The position numbers were made by a program, and so were the translations under genes. Below are positions 45,621-54,737 of a DNA stretch of 64,000 bases, one piece after another (within the stretch, counting starts at the first letter, position 1; each line of letters begins with the position of its first letter). A model generated the notes under the pieces. That model made no database searches and was not told the origin of the DNA. It saw only the letters and a list, made by a program, of their open reading frames with translations. The DNA comes from Evansella caseinilytica (GTDB taxonomy: Bacteria; Bacillota; Bacilli; Bacillales; Salisediminibacteriaceae): positions 292,807 through 356,806 of the forward strand of contig NZ_FNPI01000003.1 of NCBI RefSeq assembly GCF_900107275.1, in the 5' to 3' direction.

Positions 45621-45878
45621 AAGTGTCTGTTCAAAAAGATCGGTTTTTACAAACACGAAGCACTGAGTGGAGCCGATGCATTCTTTTTAAGTAGGCTAGG
45701 AGCGGTTTTCTTGGAACCAGGAAGGTGACATTCCGCTGCTACTCACAAATGCAACCTGAATGTGCTTCATCGAGTCAATTTGCGTCGAGTAACCTTGAGA
45801 CGCAGGATGTGAATGGTACTTAAGCGGAGTTGGGCACATCGAGCGGAACGAACCATTGCCTTTTTGAACACACTCTTT
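45621..45878. repeat. Repeat family A, copy 7 (long form), between copY and copA
   Basis: A long-form copy. The left end is GTCTGTTCAAAAAGATCGG. Then come GAGTGGAGCCGATGCATTC, an inserted module of about 105 bp (45729-45836, with CAACCTGAATGTGCTTCATC), and the right end CATTGCCTTTTTGAACACAC. It separates copY from copA. Confidence 0.85.
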
Positions 45879-45902
45879 AAGCAAATTTTTACTCCTTATT
45901 TT

Positions 45903-45919
45903 ATACCCTACCACGGTAT
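45903..45919 (+). promoter_or_regulatory. CsoR-like operator ahead of copA
   Basis: ATACCCTACCACGGTAT is an imperfect palindrome close to the TACCC-N-GGGTA copper operators bound by CsoR in Bacillus. It lies 33 bases before the copA start, and no CopY box is present here. Confidence 0.55.
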
Positions 45920-45951
45920 AGTAATTATAAAAACTAATGAGGTGAATGAAA

Positions 45952-48192
45952 ATGGAAAAAAACCTTTTCTCAGTACGAGGAATGACGTGTTCTTCCTGTG
46001 TGAATCGAGTAGAAAAGAAAATATCGAAAGTACCAGGTGTGCAATCCGTTAATGTTAACTTAGCTGCCAATCAGGCACAAGTCTCATACAACACTGCTTT
46101 AGCTAAACCCGAGAATATTATTAAGGCAATTGAGGACATTGGGTACAACGCGAGTGTCATTGATGATCATAAGGAGGTGGATATAAGTCTGGAACAGCAA
46201 AAGGAAACGAAAAAGCTAAAAAAAGATTTTATTTTTGGCGCTGTCTTGACTTCTATCGTACTCCTTGGCAGCATCCCGCACATGATGGCAGGCTGGGGAA
46301 GCTGGATACCGGAATTTCTCACCAATCCATACTGGTTACTACTAATTACAAGCTTTGTTCAGTTGGGGCCGGGATGGCGTTTTTACAGCAACAGTTATAA
46401 AGTGCTGAAAAATAAATCTGCTGACATGAACGTGCTCGTAGCGATGGGAACAACAGCCGCATGGCTGTACAGCGGAGCGATGACGCTATTCCCTGCTACG
46501 CTGTCGAATATGGGCTTCCCATACCAGCTGTACTATGATGTAACAACAGTAATTACCACGCTCATCATTCTCGGAAGATTCCTTGAAGCAAAAGCAAAAG
46601 GAGAAACGTCCTCCGCAATAAAAAAACTGATGAATTTGCAAGCAAAAACAGCACGGGTGGTTCGCAATGGCGACGAAATCGACATTCCAGTAGAAGACGT
46701 AGCAATTAACGATACCATTATTGTTAGACCAGGTGAAAGAATTCCTGTAGACGGCGAAGTCATGAAAGGAACATCGTCCGTTGACGAGTCAATGCTTACC
46801 GGCGAATCGATTCCTGTTGAAAAAAAAGCTGGCGATGAAGTTATCGGTGCAACGATTAACAAGACAGGAAGCTTCACGCTTCGTGCAACAAAAATCGGCA
46901 AAGACACTGCTCTTTCCCAGATTATTCGTATGGTAAATGAAGCACAGGGATCGAAAGCACCGATTCAGCGTGTTGTCGATAAAATTTCCGCCTATTTTGT
47001 ACCCGCTGTTGTCATCCTTGCCTTGATCAGCTTCGCTGTGTGGTGGGCAATCGGTCCGGAACCGGCATTCATCGTCGGATTGACGTCGTTCATTGCCGTG
47101 TTAATCATTGCGTGCCCATGTGCCCTGGGATTGGCTACTCCGACCGCGATTATGGTAGGAACAGAAAAAGGTGCAGAAAATGGGATTTTAATTAAGGATG
47201 CAGCCAGTATTGAAACAACCAACAAGGTTAGAACTGTCGTATTGGATAAAACAGGGACGATTACCGAAGGAAAACCAACAGTAACCGATATTATTCCAAG
47301 CAATTCCTATTCCGAAATGGAATTATTAACGCTCGTAGCTTCTGTGGAACGAGTATCGGAGCACCCGCTTGGCGAAGCGATTGTTCAGGAAGCAACATCG
47401 AGAAAGCTGAATCTTCAAGACCCTGACTCCTTTGAAGCCATCACTGGTCACGGATTGGTTGGAACAATTGGTAATAACAAGATTTTAGTTGGGAATAGCA
47501 AGCTGATGAAAGATCATGATATATCCGGTCAAAGAATGATACAACTGGCGGAAAGCTTGGCCGATCAAGGAAAAACACCGATGTATGTAGCCGTTAACGG
47601 GGAATATGCCGGGATCATTGCAGTGGCGGACACCCTGAAAAAGGATACAATTCCTGCGATAAAAGCGCTGAAAAACATGGGGATAAAAGTGATTATGCTT
47701 ACGGGAGACCATTATCGTACAGCGAAGGCCATTGCGAAAGAAGCAGGTATTGATGAGTTTATCGCGGAGGTTCTTCCAGAGCACAAAGCAACAGAAATGA
47801 AGAAATTACAAAGCAAGGGTGAGGTCGTAGCGATGGTTGGCGACGGCATTAACGATGCTCCCGCTTTGGCTCAAGCCGACGTCGGTATCGCGATCGGAAC
47901 GGGGACGGACGTTGCAATGGAAACGGCAAATATCACCTTAATGAGCGGTAGCATCATGAGCGTGGTGACTTCGTTGAGATTGGCGAAATCCACAATGCAC
48001 ATGATTTGGCAAAACTTAGGCTGGGCGTTTGGTTACAATGTCGTATTAATACCCGTGGCTGCAGGAATTCTTTATCCGCTGACCGGAATTTTTCTTAATC
48101 CTGCATTAGCCGGCGCCGCAATGGCCTTCAGCTCCGTGTCAGTCGTCTTGAACACGCTAAGATTAAAAAAGTTTAAGACAGCAGCTTATTAA
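45952..48192 (+). CDS. copA: Copper-exporting P1B-type ATPase
   Basis: A 746-residue pump for Cu(I). One N-terminal heavy-metal domain has GMTCSSC (Cys 13 and 16); many Bacillus CopA have two. Eight membrane segments are expected, with the metal-transport motif [11 protein letters not shown] (CPC at 388-390). The phosphorylation site is DKTGT (D432), TGES is in the actuator domain, and [16 protein letters not shown] is the hinge. The ATG at 45952 has better spacing from GAGGTGA than the one six bases upstream. No copZ chaperone gene is adjacent. Confidence 0.96.
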   Translation: MEKNLFSVRGMTCSSCVNRVEKKISKVPGVQSVNVNLAANQAQVSYNTALAKPENIIKAIEDIGYNASVIDDHKEVDISLEQQKETKKLKKDFIFGAVLTSIVLLGSIPHMMAGWGSWIPEFLTNPYWLLLITSFVQLGPGWRFYSNSYKVLKNKSADMNVLVAMGTTAAWLYSGAMTLFPATLSNMGFPYQLYYDVTTVITTLIILGRFLEAKAKGETSSAIKKLMNLQAKTARVVRNGDEIDIPVEDVAINDTIIVRPGERIPVDGEVMKGTSSVDESMLTGESIPVEKKAGDEVIGATINKTGSFTLRATKIGKDTALSQIIRMVNEAQGSKAPIQRVVDKISAYFVPAVVILALISFAVWWAIGPEPAFIVGLTSFIAVLIIACPCALGLATPTAIMVGTEKGAENGILIKDAASIETTNKVRTVVLDKTGTITEGKPTVTDIIPSNSYSEMELLTLVASVERVSEHPLGEAIVQEATSRKLNLQDPDSFEAITGHGLVGTIGNNKILVGNSKLMKDHDISGQRMIQLAESLADQGKTPMYVAVNGEYAGIIAVADTLKKDTIPAIKALKNMGIKVIMLTGDHYRTAKAIAKEAGIDEFIAEVLPEHKATEMKKLQSKGEVVAMVGDGINDAPALAQADVGIAIGTGTDVAMETANITLMSGSIMSVVTSLRLAKSTMHMIWQNLGWAFGYNVVLIPVAAGILYPLTGIFLNPALAGAAMAFSSVSVVLNTLRLKKFKTAAY

Positions 48193-48307
48193 TTCCCCCT
48201 CACACCCTTTGTGCAGGGAAAATAAAGGAAGGTTCGGCGAATGAAAAAAGGCGATTCCGGTTGTTACAATTCCAGCTTTTATTGTCAAATCTCTAATTCT
48301 TCACAAC

Positions 48308-48342
48308 TTCTTCATTTCCTTTAGCTAAAATGAAATGAAGAA
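48308..48342 (+). promoter_or_regulatory. Inverted repeat ahead of the Met-rich peptide gene
   Basis: TTCTTCATTTC and GAAATGAAGAA are perfect 11-bp arms around a 13-base loop, ending about 20 bases before the start codon. Operator or leader hairpin; no known match. Confidence 0.4.
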
Positions 48343-48362
48343 ATATTAAGGAGATGATAACC

Positions 48363-48608
48363 GTGAAAAAAAAGGTCATTGCGTTTTCCATTGCCGTTCT
48401 TTTTGTCAGCGCTGGGACTGTCGCACTAGCAACCTCAAATGTAGACGAAGAGAAGGACTTTAACTTTAAGGAAATGCTGCCTTACATGCAACAAATGCAC
48501 CCTGATGTCAGTGATGAGCAGCTAGAAGAAATGTATAACAATTGTCACGCAAACGGAAAAAGAGAAATGATGAACGGGAATATGGGCAAGATGATGGAAA
48601 ATCGTTGA
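48363..48608 (+). CDS. Small exported Met/His-rich protein in the copper region
   Basis: An 81-residue protein with a GTG start behind TTAAGGAGATGA. A signal peptide (VIAFSIAVLFVSAGTVALA) is followed by an acidic segment and then a methionine-rich part: EMLPYMQQMHPDVSDEQLEEMY, then NGNMGKMMENR, with Cys and His in NNCHANGK. Met, His and Cys in this setting suggest copper binding outside the cell, and the position behind copA agrees. This is an inference; similar short secreted Bacillus proteins are uncharacterised. Confidence 0.7.
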   Translation: MKKKVIAFSIAVLFVSAGTVALATSNVDEEKDFNFKEMLPYMQQMHPDVSDEQLEEMYNNCHANGKREMMNGNMGKMMENR

Positions 48609-48627
48609 CTGCCTATTATTAAAACTC

Positions 48628-48673
48628 AAAAGCCGGCTATGAGAACAAAAACACCACTCATAGCCGGCTTTAG
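48628..48673 (+). terminator. Terminator after the copper region, built from family A sequence
   Basis: AAAGCCGGCTATGAG pairs with CTCATAGCCGGCTTT. The arms are the central palindrome of the family A repeat, apparently reused as a terminator. Confidence 0.7.
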
Positions 48674-48729
48674 TATATGTTTTACTCTTTTGGAAAATCC
48701 AATAATTTTTTTACAATTTGCTGAGGTGC

Positions 48730-49932
48730 CTAAATCATCCGTACGGCAACCATATCCGCGATCTGCTTTATTTTTTTCTCCAGGGATGGGATGATGTCGC
48801 CGTTAATTTTATTATCAATGTCAATCATTGTATAGGCATACTCGCCGCGGCTACGGTTTACCATATCTGCGATGTTTAAGTTAAAGTCAGAGATGGCGGA
48901 TGTAATTTGCCCGACCATGTTCGGTACATTTTTGTGAAACGCCGCCACGCGATTTTTCCCCGCATATGGAAGCTCCACATTCGGGAAGTTGACCGAATTT
49001 TTGATATTGCCGGTTTCAAGATATTCCTTTAGCTGACGGGCGGCCATAATCGCGCAGTTTTCCTCCGACTCATTGGTGGAGGCGCCAAGATGCGGAATTA
49101 AAACGGTATTTTTCATGTTCAACACTTGCTCATTCGGGAAGTCGGTAATATATTTTCCTACTTTCCCGCTCTCAAGCGCAGCAGCCATGTCCGCATCGTT
49201 CACCAAGCCGTCACGGGAGAAATTCAGAATATAAACGCCTGGCTTCATGAGGCGGAAGGCCTCTTCATGAAGCATTTGATTTGTGTCATCGGTTAACGGA
49301 ACATGCACAGTAATATAATCAGCATTGGCAAACACCTCTTCCATGGACATGGCGCGTTGCACATTCCTGGACAACTTCCAGGCTGTATCCACGGAAATGA
49401 ACGGATCAAATCCAATCACATCCATATCCAAATGCAGCGCGTTGTTTGCCACGAGAGCTCCGATTGCTCCTAAGCCGATGACACCAAGCGTTTTCCCTTT
49501 GATTTCTTTTCCGACAAAATTCTTCTTTCCTGCTTCAACGAGCTTGGCAATCCGGTCACCTTCATTTTCCAACGTTTTGACCCAGGAAACACCATCGAAA
49601 AGGTTGCGGGATGAGGCGATCAAGGAAGTGAGCACGAGTTCCTTCACCGCATTGGCATTTGCTCCAGGCGTATTGAAAACGACAATTCCGCGCTCCGTGC
49701 ATTTATCCACCGGGATATTGTTAACACCGGCACCGGCACGTGCAATGGCTTTTAATTTGTCGCCGAAATCAACGGCGTGCATATTAAAGCTGCGGACGAC
49801 AATGGCGTCGGGATGATCACTTTCATTATCAATCGTATAGTTCTCTTTATCGAATACATTCATTCCGCTCGCGGCAATGTTATTCAACGTTTTAATGGTT
49901 GCCGCTTTTTTCAAAGTTATTGTATTACTCAT
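48730..49932 (-). CDS. serA: D-3-phosphoglycerate dehydrogenase
   Basis: A 400-residue NAD-dependent 2-hydroxyacid dehydrogenase that opens serine synthesis. The Rossmann motif is GVIGLGAIGALVANNA. Substrate residues lie in ARAGAGVNNIPV, the catalytic Arg in NFSRDGLV and the catalytic His in IPHLGASTNES. The C-terminal 75 residues form an ACT-like domain (NMVGQITSAISDFNLNIADM), as in the short type that lacks the intervening domain. Its leader holds a ZTP riboswitch. No serC is adjacent. Confidence 0.9.
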   Translation of the reverse strand: MSNTITLKKAATIKTLNNIAASGMNVFDKENYTIDNESDHPDAIVVRSFNMHAVDFGDKLKAIARAGAGVNNIPVDKCTERGIVVFNTPGANANAVKELVLTSLIASSRNLFDGVSWVKTLENEGDRIAKLVEAGKKNFVGKEIKGKTLGVIGLGAIGALVANNALHLDMDVIGFDPFISVDTAWKLSRNVQRAMSMEEVFANADYITVHVPLTDDTNQMLHEEAFRLMKPGVYILNFSRDGLVNDADMAAALESGKVGKYITDFPNEQVLNMKNTVLIPHLGASTNESEENCAIMAARQLKEYLETGNIKNSVNFPNVELPYAGKNRVAAFHKNVPNMVGQITSAISDFNLNIADMVNRSRGEYAYTMIDIDNKINGDIIPSLEKKIKQIADMVAVRMI

Positions 49933-50017
49933 GATTATTCCTCGCTTTCTTTATTTAACCGCCTATTTTTCTGGAAATCATCCTGATTTACAAATTACCG
50001 GCGCCATCCCTCCCTTA

Positions 50018-50130
50018 AATACACAAAGAGGCAAGGAATCTTTCCTTACCTCTGCCCAGGCGAACGGCGATTCGATACTATGTGCTCCCTCACGGTCATC
50101 CGTGTCTACGCCAGTCACACACAGCCTTGT
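50018..50130 (-). promoter_or_regulatory. ZTP (pfl-type) riboswitch with terminator, controlling serA
   Basis: Read on the minus strand: GTGTGACTGGCG, a short hairpin (CACGG/CCGTG), AGGGAGCACA, a variable linker, then TCGCCTGGGCA. This is the order and sequence of the conserved ZTP/pfl aptamer (GACUGGCG ... GGGAG ... CCGCCUGGGC). At once follows a terminator stem, GAGGTAAGGAAAG / CTTTCC-type arms (50028-50052), with a TTTGTGTATTT tail. ZTP binding normally prevents termination and switches on one-carbon genes. The distance to serA is about 85 bases. Confidence 0.85.
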
Positions 50131-50237
50131 TATTTTTCTTTATAATATCAGACCCTTCCCTGAGGTTCAACCTGTAATTTTATCTCTTCATGAAATTGTC
50201 GCTTTTTTCTGTCAACAGTCGATTCAGCAAAAATATA

Positions 50238-50465
50238 GCGCGTGCTCAAAAAGGCAATGGTTCCGCTCGATGCGCCCAATTCCGCTTAAGTACCACTCAC
50301 GTCCTGCGTCTGCGGTTACTCGACGCAAATTGACTCGATGAAGCACATTCAGGTTGCATTTGTGAGTAACAGCGGAATGTCGTCATCCTGACTCCGAGAA
50401 CCCCACTCATAGCCGGCTTTAAAAGAATGCAGCGGCTCCACTCATTGTCTCTTCCTCTACTAATA
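50238..50465. repeat. Repeat family A, copy 8 (long form, opposite orientation)
   Basis: Starts GCTCAAAAAGGCAATGGTTCC, carries the 105-bp module in reverse (50276-50388, with GATGAAGCACATTCAGGTTG) and then CCCCACTCATAGCCGGC and CTCCACTCATTGTCTCTTCC. The terminal hairpin is missing; the copy runs into the end of the LOG gene. Confidence 0.85.
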
Positions 50466-51047
50466 TCACTTTTTCCATTGCTCGCTGTAAGTTTTTACAG
50501 CAGGCGGTTCATATACGGCAAATTGATCAATCAGCGACTCCGGAGACGGGTCCGATATCGCCAGGAAACGATACTTTTCCTGCAGAAACCCCTGCTCTGC
50601 CATATGGTTCAGTAAACTTAGCAGCGGATCATAGTAATTGTTGATATTAAGCAAGCCGCATGGCTTTCGGTGCAGTCCGATTTGCGCCCACGTAAAGATT
50701 TCAAAAAATTCTTCCAATGTTCCCGGCCCTCCAGGCAAGGCAATGAATCCATCCGCCAGCTCCGCCATCTTCGCTTTTCTTTCGTGCATCGTATCCACCG
50801 TATGTAATTCCGTTAAATGCTGATGGGAGATTTCCCGTTCTTCCAACAATTTCGGTATAACACCAATGACCTTGCCGCCATGATTCAGCACCGCATCGGC
50901 TACCGCTCCCATAATGCCTACACTGGCTCCGCCGTAAACGAGTGTCATGCCTCGTTTGGCAAGCTCTTTTCCTAAGGCAAGTGCCCCTTCTTTATAAACA
51001 GGCGACGCTCCATTGCTTGAACCGCAAAAAACAGCTAATTGTTTCAT
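50466..51047 (-). CDS. LOG family phosphoribohydrolase (YvdD-like)
   Basis: A 193-residue Rossmann-fold protein. The family signature is FIALPGGPGTLEEFFE, plus the GGASVGIMGAVADAV nucleotide site. Bacterial LOG proteins hydrolyse nucleoside 5'-monophosphates to base and ribose phosphate and were formerly called lysine decarboxylase-like. The start follows TTGGAGGAA. The fold is certain, the cellular substrate is not. Confidence 0.9.
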   Translation of the reverse strand: MKQLAVFCGSSNGASPVYKEGALALGKELAKRGMTLVYGGASVGIMGAVADAVLNHGGKVIGVIPKLLEEREISHQHLTELHTVDTMHERKAKMAELADGFIALPGGPGTLEEFFEIFTWAQIGLHRKPCGLLNINNYYDPLLSLLNHMAEQGFLQEKYRFLAISDPSPESLIDQFAVYEPPAVKTYSEQWKK

Positions 51048-51093
51048 CCATTATTCCTCCAAGGTTATCTGCATTCATAGAATTGCCAGCTGT

Positions 51094-51414
51094 TTAAGTT
51101 GTTGTGTATCGCTTTTGCAGCTTGTCGCGATGGGACTGAAAAATATCTTCAAGGGCGATATCGTATTTATTGGCGATAATGATAATATTGCCTAAAACAT
51201 CGCCCAGTTCCTCCACCAATTCCTGTTTCTGCTGCACTCGTGTTTCCGGCATTTCGTCAGGCCTGTCCCTGCCAATTTCCAACGCTCTTACAGCCCTGGC
51301 AACTTCTCCTGTTTCTTCTGCTAAAAAACCGATGCGGATAAAAATATCTAATTCCGACCACCCACGCTTCTGATAATATTCTTTCAGCCATTCTTGAAAC
51401 TCATTGACATCCAA
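51094..51414 (-). CDS. MazG-like nucleotide pyrophosphohydrolase
   Basis: A protein of about 106 residues with the all-alpha NTP-PPase fold. The metal motif is EETGEVARAVRALE and, later, ELVEELGDVLGNII (ExxE and ExxD). I take TTG at 51414 behind CTGGAGGTAG, giving a DVNEFQEWLKEYYQKRGW opening. It removes pyrophosphate from non-canonical or excess NTPs. Transcribed in the same direction as the LOG gene, 47 bases ahead of it. Confidence 0.85.
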   Translation of the reverse strand: MDVNEFQEWLKEYYQKRGWSELDIFIRIGFLAEETGEVARAVRALEIGRDRPDEMPETRVQQKQELVEELGDVLGNIIIIANKYDIALEDIFQSHRDKLQKRYTTT

Positions 51415-51609
51415 AATAACTACCTCCAGTTTTTTGACAAGCCGCACTTCACCTCTGGTTTCCGTAAAAAAATACTTGATTCACTGACAACTCGACTGCT
51501 TTTACCACCATTCTCTTCCAAAAACAGAATGTGCGTTCTCAAAACAAACGTTCTCGTCTAATAGTATAAAACCTTTGCGGGTGTTAAGCAACAAATTTCC
51601 TTTACACAA

Positions 51610-51655
51610 CGGAAAAACCAGTTATCAAAATGGATGCCCATCAGATAACTGGTAT
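51610..51655 (-). terminator. Terminator of the oxidase cluster
   Basis: Minus strand: ACCAGTTATC / GATAACTGGT followed by TTTTTCC, about 60 bases past the last gene. Confidence 0.8.
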
Positions 51656-51710
51656 TATTGGCGGCGGCAACATGACATACTTGAGGTTTTCGCTGTTGAA
51701 GCACACTGCG

Positions 51711-52268
51711 TCACTCATATTCTGACGGGTCCACCAATGCCTTATAAACTAAATAAACGACCATGCAAACAGCCATTGTGACAAATCCCCAGCCGAGCGT
51801 CAGCTGCTCCACCAGTAAATAGTTATTGCACAACTGTTCCGGCGATTTAATGTACAGCCAGCCCATTCCGAAAAACAACATTGTAAAGCCGGTAAAAACA
51901 GTATTTTTCCCTGATACGCTTAATTTTTTCCAGCTGTCTCGAAGAGGAACTCCCGCCAAAAACGGCAGGCTGACATACTTGAATATTTCTACAGCCGGCA
52001 CTGTCAGCGCCTCGTCCATCGTTCGCGGCAGCGTCCAGTAGACCATGATGATAACAAACAGCAAGATTCCCGGCAGACCATTGCGGTTCCATTTTTTAAA
52101 AAAGCCGGGAAGCTTCTCCTGCATATATTTTGCTGTCAAAAATCCTGCAACCACCAGCAGCGGCATTTGCATATGCATATGAACGATCATGATCGATTCC
52201 AGCAAGTGACGAACAGGAGGAAGCGCCAAAACAAGTAATAACAGTGCACCAATAATTAACTGGTTCAT
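51711..52268 (-). CDS. Polytopic membrane protein of the oxidase cluster
   Basis: A 185-residue protein with about five membrane segments. Early on it has HLLESIMIVHMHMQMPLLV, a His/Met-rich stretch on a membrane helix. It overlaps the SCO1 gene by 4 bases (ATGA) and is the last gene of the cluster. Position and His/Met content suggest help in copper delivery or oxidase assembly, perhaps distantly CtaG-like. I cannot confirm the family. Confidence 0.65.
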   Translation of the reverse strand: MNQLIIGALLLLVLALPPVRHLLESIMIVHMHMQMPLLVVAGFLTAKYMQEKLPGFFKKWNRNGLPGILLFVIIMVYWTLPRTMDEALTVPAVEIFKYVSLPFLAGVPLRDSWKKLSVSGKNTVFTGFTMLFFGMGWLYIKSPEQLCNNYLLVEQLTLGWGFVTMAVCMVVYLVYKALVDPSEYE

Positions 52269-52903
52269 CGGTCCTCCCCTTCTTCCTTTTGCAGCGTGCT
52301 GATGACCCGCTCAGCCGCGTTGTTTACGTCGGTATAGTCCATCACATCGATAAGCATCCCCTGCGGATCCACGAAATAGAACGCCGAATTATGTGCAAAG
52401 TTACCGCTATCATCGGGAATAACGATCACACCGAAGGTCGACAACAGCTTCTCCAACTCCTCCTGATTGTTAATTCTTGCCATTCTCCATGTATCACCGT
52501 CGGCACCAAAATGCTCCTTATATTTATCTAGGGTGGCCGGGTCATCTCTTTCCGGATCAAAGCTGATGCTCAAAAAAATGATTTCTTCTCCGATATACCG
52601 TTCCGGCACCGCGCGATACACCTGCGCCATGTTCATTTCCAAAATTGGACAGACGGTTCCGCATGACGTGTACATAAACGTGATGAACACATAGCTGCCC
52701 TGAAGCTCCGAAACATGGTAGGACCGCCCGTTGCTGTCTTCCAACACAACATCCGGAAACTCCGGTTGATCTGTAATAAGCTGGTTTACTCTCGCCGTCT
52801 CCGCCGTATACGCCTGAAAACCATCCGTCCCTAAGTAAAACAGGACAAACCCGAAGAGGAGGACAACGGAACAGGCCAACAGTGTATGCCAATCCTTGAA
52901 CAT
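52265..52903 (-). CDS. SCO1/SenC copper chaperone for cytochrome oxidase
   Basis: A protein of about 212 residues with an N-terminal anchor (LLACSVVLLFGFVLFYLG) and a thioredoxin-like domain. The copper site is SCGTVCPILE (CxxxC), and the conserved His is present in FAHNSAFYFVDPQG. It inserts copper into the CuA centre of subunit II, encoded upstream. The start at 52903 has only a weak site (AGGGATG); a GTG three codons earlier is possible. Confidence 0.88.
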   Translation of the reverse strand: MFKDWHTLLACSVVLLFGFVLFYLGTDGFQAYTAETARVNQLITDQPEFPDVVLEDSNGRSYHVSELQGSYVFITFMYTSCGTVCPILEMNMAQVYRAVPERYIGEEIIFLSISFDPERDDPATLDKYKEHFGADGDTWRMARINNQEELEKLLSTFGVIVIPDDSGNFAHNSAFYFVDPQGMLIDVMDYTDVNNAAERVISTLQKEEGEDR

Positions 52904-53045
52904 GTTGATCACATCCCTACAATGCTGATAGGCAGCAGCCGGAGGAAAAGGAAACCGCCACGTTCTTGCGGACACTGAAGAAGGGAGCTTTTCTCCCTTT
53001 TTCTAGCGTTGCAACTTCCTCGGTCCTCTCTCCCCCAAACATTGC

Positions 53046-54722
53046 TTACCATGTTTTAAACGGTGGTGAGCCCGGCGGTGCGTTGACGATAAATTCCACC
53101 ATCGGAATCACATAGCCCATTGCAATGACTAAAAGCATCACAAAGATAATTCGTCCCCAGCGCTCTGTCCAATACGGCGTTTTTGCCGCGTCTTCCTCTT
53201 CTTCCGCAATCGGGAATTCGGTTTCTCCTTTAGGTGCAAAGAACATAAGATGAACAACAGCATATACTTGAAGAATCACGCCGATCATCAGCAGCGTTCC
53301 TCCCACCGCCAAGAAGAGCAAATACGGATCCCAGCCCAATGCTGTTGCATTGTCAAAATACGTCGTATAGGACGTCCGTCGCGGAGAACCGAGCAGCCCG
53401 ACCCAGTGCATCGCGATCGCCATCAGCCCCATGCCTGCCGACCAGATGATCGTTTGAATCACTCCCAATTTATTCAGTTTAGGAGTCAGCACCCGTTTAG
53501 AAAGATAAGGTACAAGCCAGTAGCTGATACCAAAGAACGTCAACACGACCGACATACCGACAGTTAAATGAAAATGCCCGACAATCCACATCGTATTATG
53601 AACAACCTGGTTTAACTGATTCGTGCTTTGGACAATACCGCCGGCACCGCCGGGAATAAAGGCAATCATCGCCATCATCGGAGCCAAAAACCGGACATCC
53701 CCCCACGGCAGCTTTTTAAACCAGCCGAATACACCTTTGCCGCCTTTCTTCTTCGCCGTTTTTTCGAACACGGAAAACATCGCATAAGCAGTCATCAAGG
53801 AAGGCAAGCCGATCGCTAGGCTCATAAATACGTGGAGAAATTTCACCGACTCCGCAATTCCCGGATCGATAATCTGGTGGTGAAACCCGCCGGGAATATT
53901 CATGATTACGAGTAAAAAAATTACCACGCGGGTTAACGTGTCGCTGAAGCGTCTCCCGCCGATCACTTTCGGTACAACAACATACCATGCAGAAACCGCT
54001 GTCAAATACCAAATATTCACAAGCGTATGACCAAACGCCCAAAACAACGTCCTCGCGACCATGACGTTGATTGTCTCGACCCAGCCCAAGGACCACGGAA
54101 TAATCATGAACACTTCGATTGTCACAGGAATGCTGCCGAAAAACAGCAGGACAAACACCCCTGTCGCAAAATAAGCAAGAATCGGGACGTGCTTTCCTTT
54201 ATTCTGTTTTCGCCAATTTGCCACTTGGATAAAGCAGCCGAAAGCGCACATCCAGACACCTAAAACGATAAACACGAGACCGAAATAAAACACGGGCGAC
54301 GCGGCCATCGGCGGATAAAACGTATACAGGACTGTCGCTTTGTTCATTAAAATCGGAATGACCGCCAAAACAAAGCCTGCCATTTTCAGCCCAAAGCCAA
54401 CCCATGCCAGCTTCCGTACTTTCGGCAGCAGTCCACCTAAAGTATGGGAAAGCGCGGCGTAGAAATAACCGATTGTAAAGAATGCTGTCAACACAAGCAC
54501 GAGCAACAAGCCATGCGCTGTTAAGACTTGATAATAATTAAACCAATGGGGCAAATCCAGCAGACCGGCGCGGTTCAACCCTTGAAGCAGCCCTAAAATT
54601 CCCCCTATAAGCAACGCCGCAAAGGCAACAAGCAAATACGATTTGGACAAAACCGCATCTTCTGGACGGATCCCCAACGCCTCGTTTGTCTTCTTTTTCA
54701 AAGCTTGTAATGGTGTACTCAT
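53046..54722 (-). CDS. B-type (ba3-like) cytochrome c oxidase subunit I
   Basis: A 558-residue heme-copper oxidase subunit with about 13 membrane helices. The low-spin heme His is in YYQVLTAHGLLLVLVLTAFF, and the CuB ligands lie in WAFGHTLVNIWYL and FHHQIIDPG. The high-spin heme His is in IVGHFHLTVG. These spacings and the absence of the A-type Glu mark the B family (CbaA/ba3). It reduces oxygen with electrons from cytochrome c. GAGGGGGGAG precedes the start; 15 bases from subunit II. Confidence 0.93.
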   Translation of the reverse strand: MSTPLQALKKKTNEALGIRPEDAVLSKSYLLVAFAALLIGGILGLLQGLNRAGLLDLPHWFNYYQVLTAHGLLLVLVLTAFFTIGYFYAALSHTLGGLLPKVRKLAWVGFGLKMAGFVLAVIPILMNKATVLYTFYPPMAASPVFYFGLVFIVLGVWMCAFGCFIQVANWRKQNKGKHVPILAYFATGVFVLLFFGSIPVTIEVFMIIPWSLGWVETINVMVARTLFWAFGHTLVNIWYLTAVSAWYVVVPKVIGGRRFSDTLTRVVIFLLVIMNIPGGFHHQIIDPGIAESVKFLHVFMSLAIGLPSLMTAYAMFSVFEKTAKKKGGKGVFGWFKKLPWGDVRFLAPMMAMIAFIPGGAGGIVQSTNQLNQVVHNTMWIVGHFHLTVGMSVVLTFFGISYWLVPYLSKRVLTPKLNKLGVIQTIIWSAGMGLMAIAMHWVGLLGSPRRTSYTTYFDNATALGWDPYLLFLAVGGTLLMIGVILQVYAVVHLMFFAPKGETEFPIAEEEEDAAKTPYWTERWGRIIFVMLLVIAMGYVIPMVEFIVNAPPGSPPFKTW

Positions 54723-54737
54723 CTCTGTCTCCCCCCT

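Noticed and set aside
45543..45728. 61-codon frame between copY and copA
   Set aside because: It lies in the copY hairpin and the family A repeat and is a chance reading of repeat sequence.
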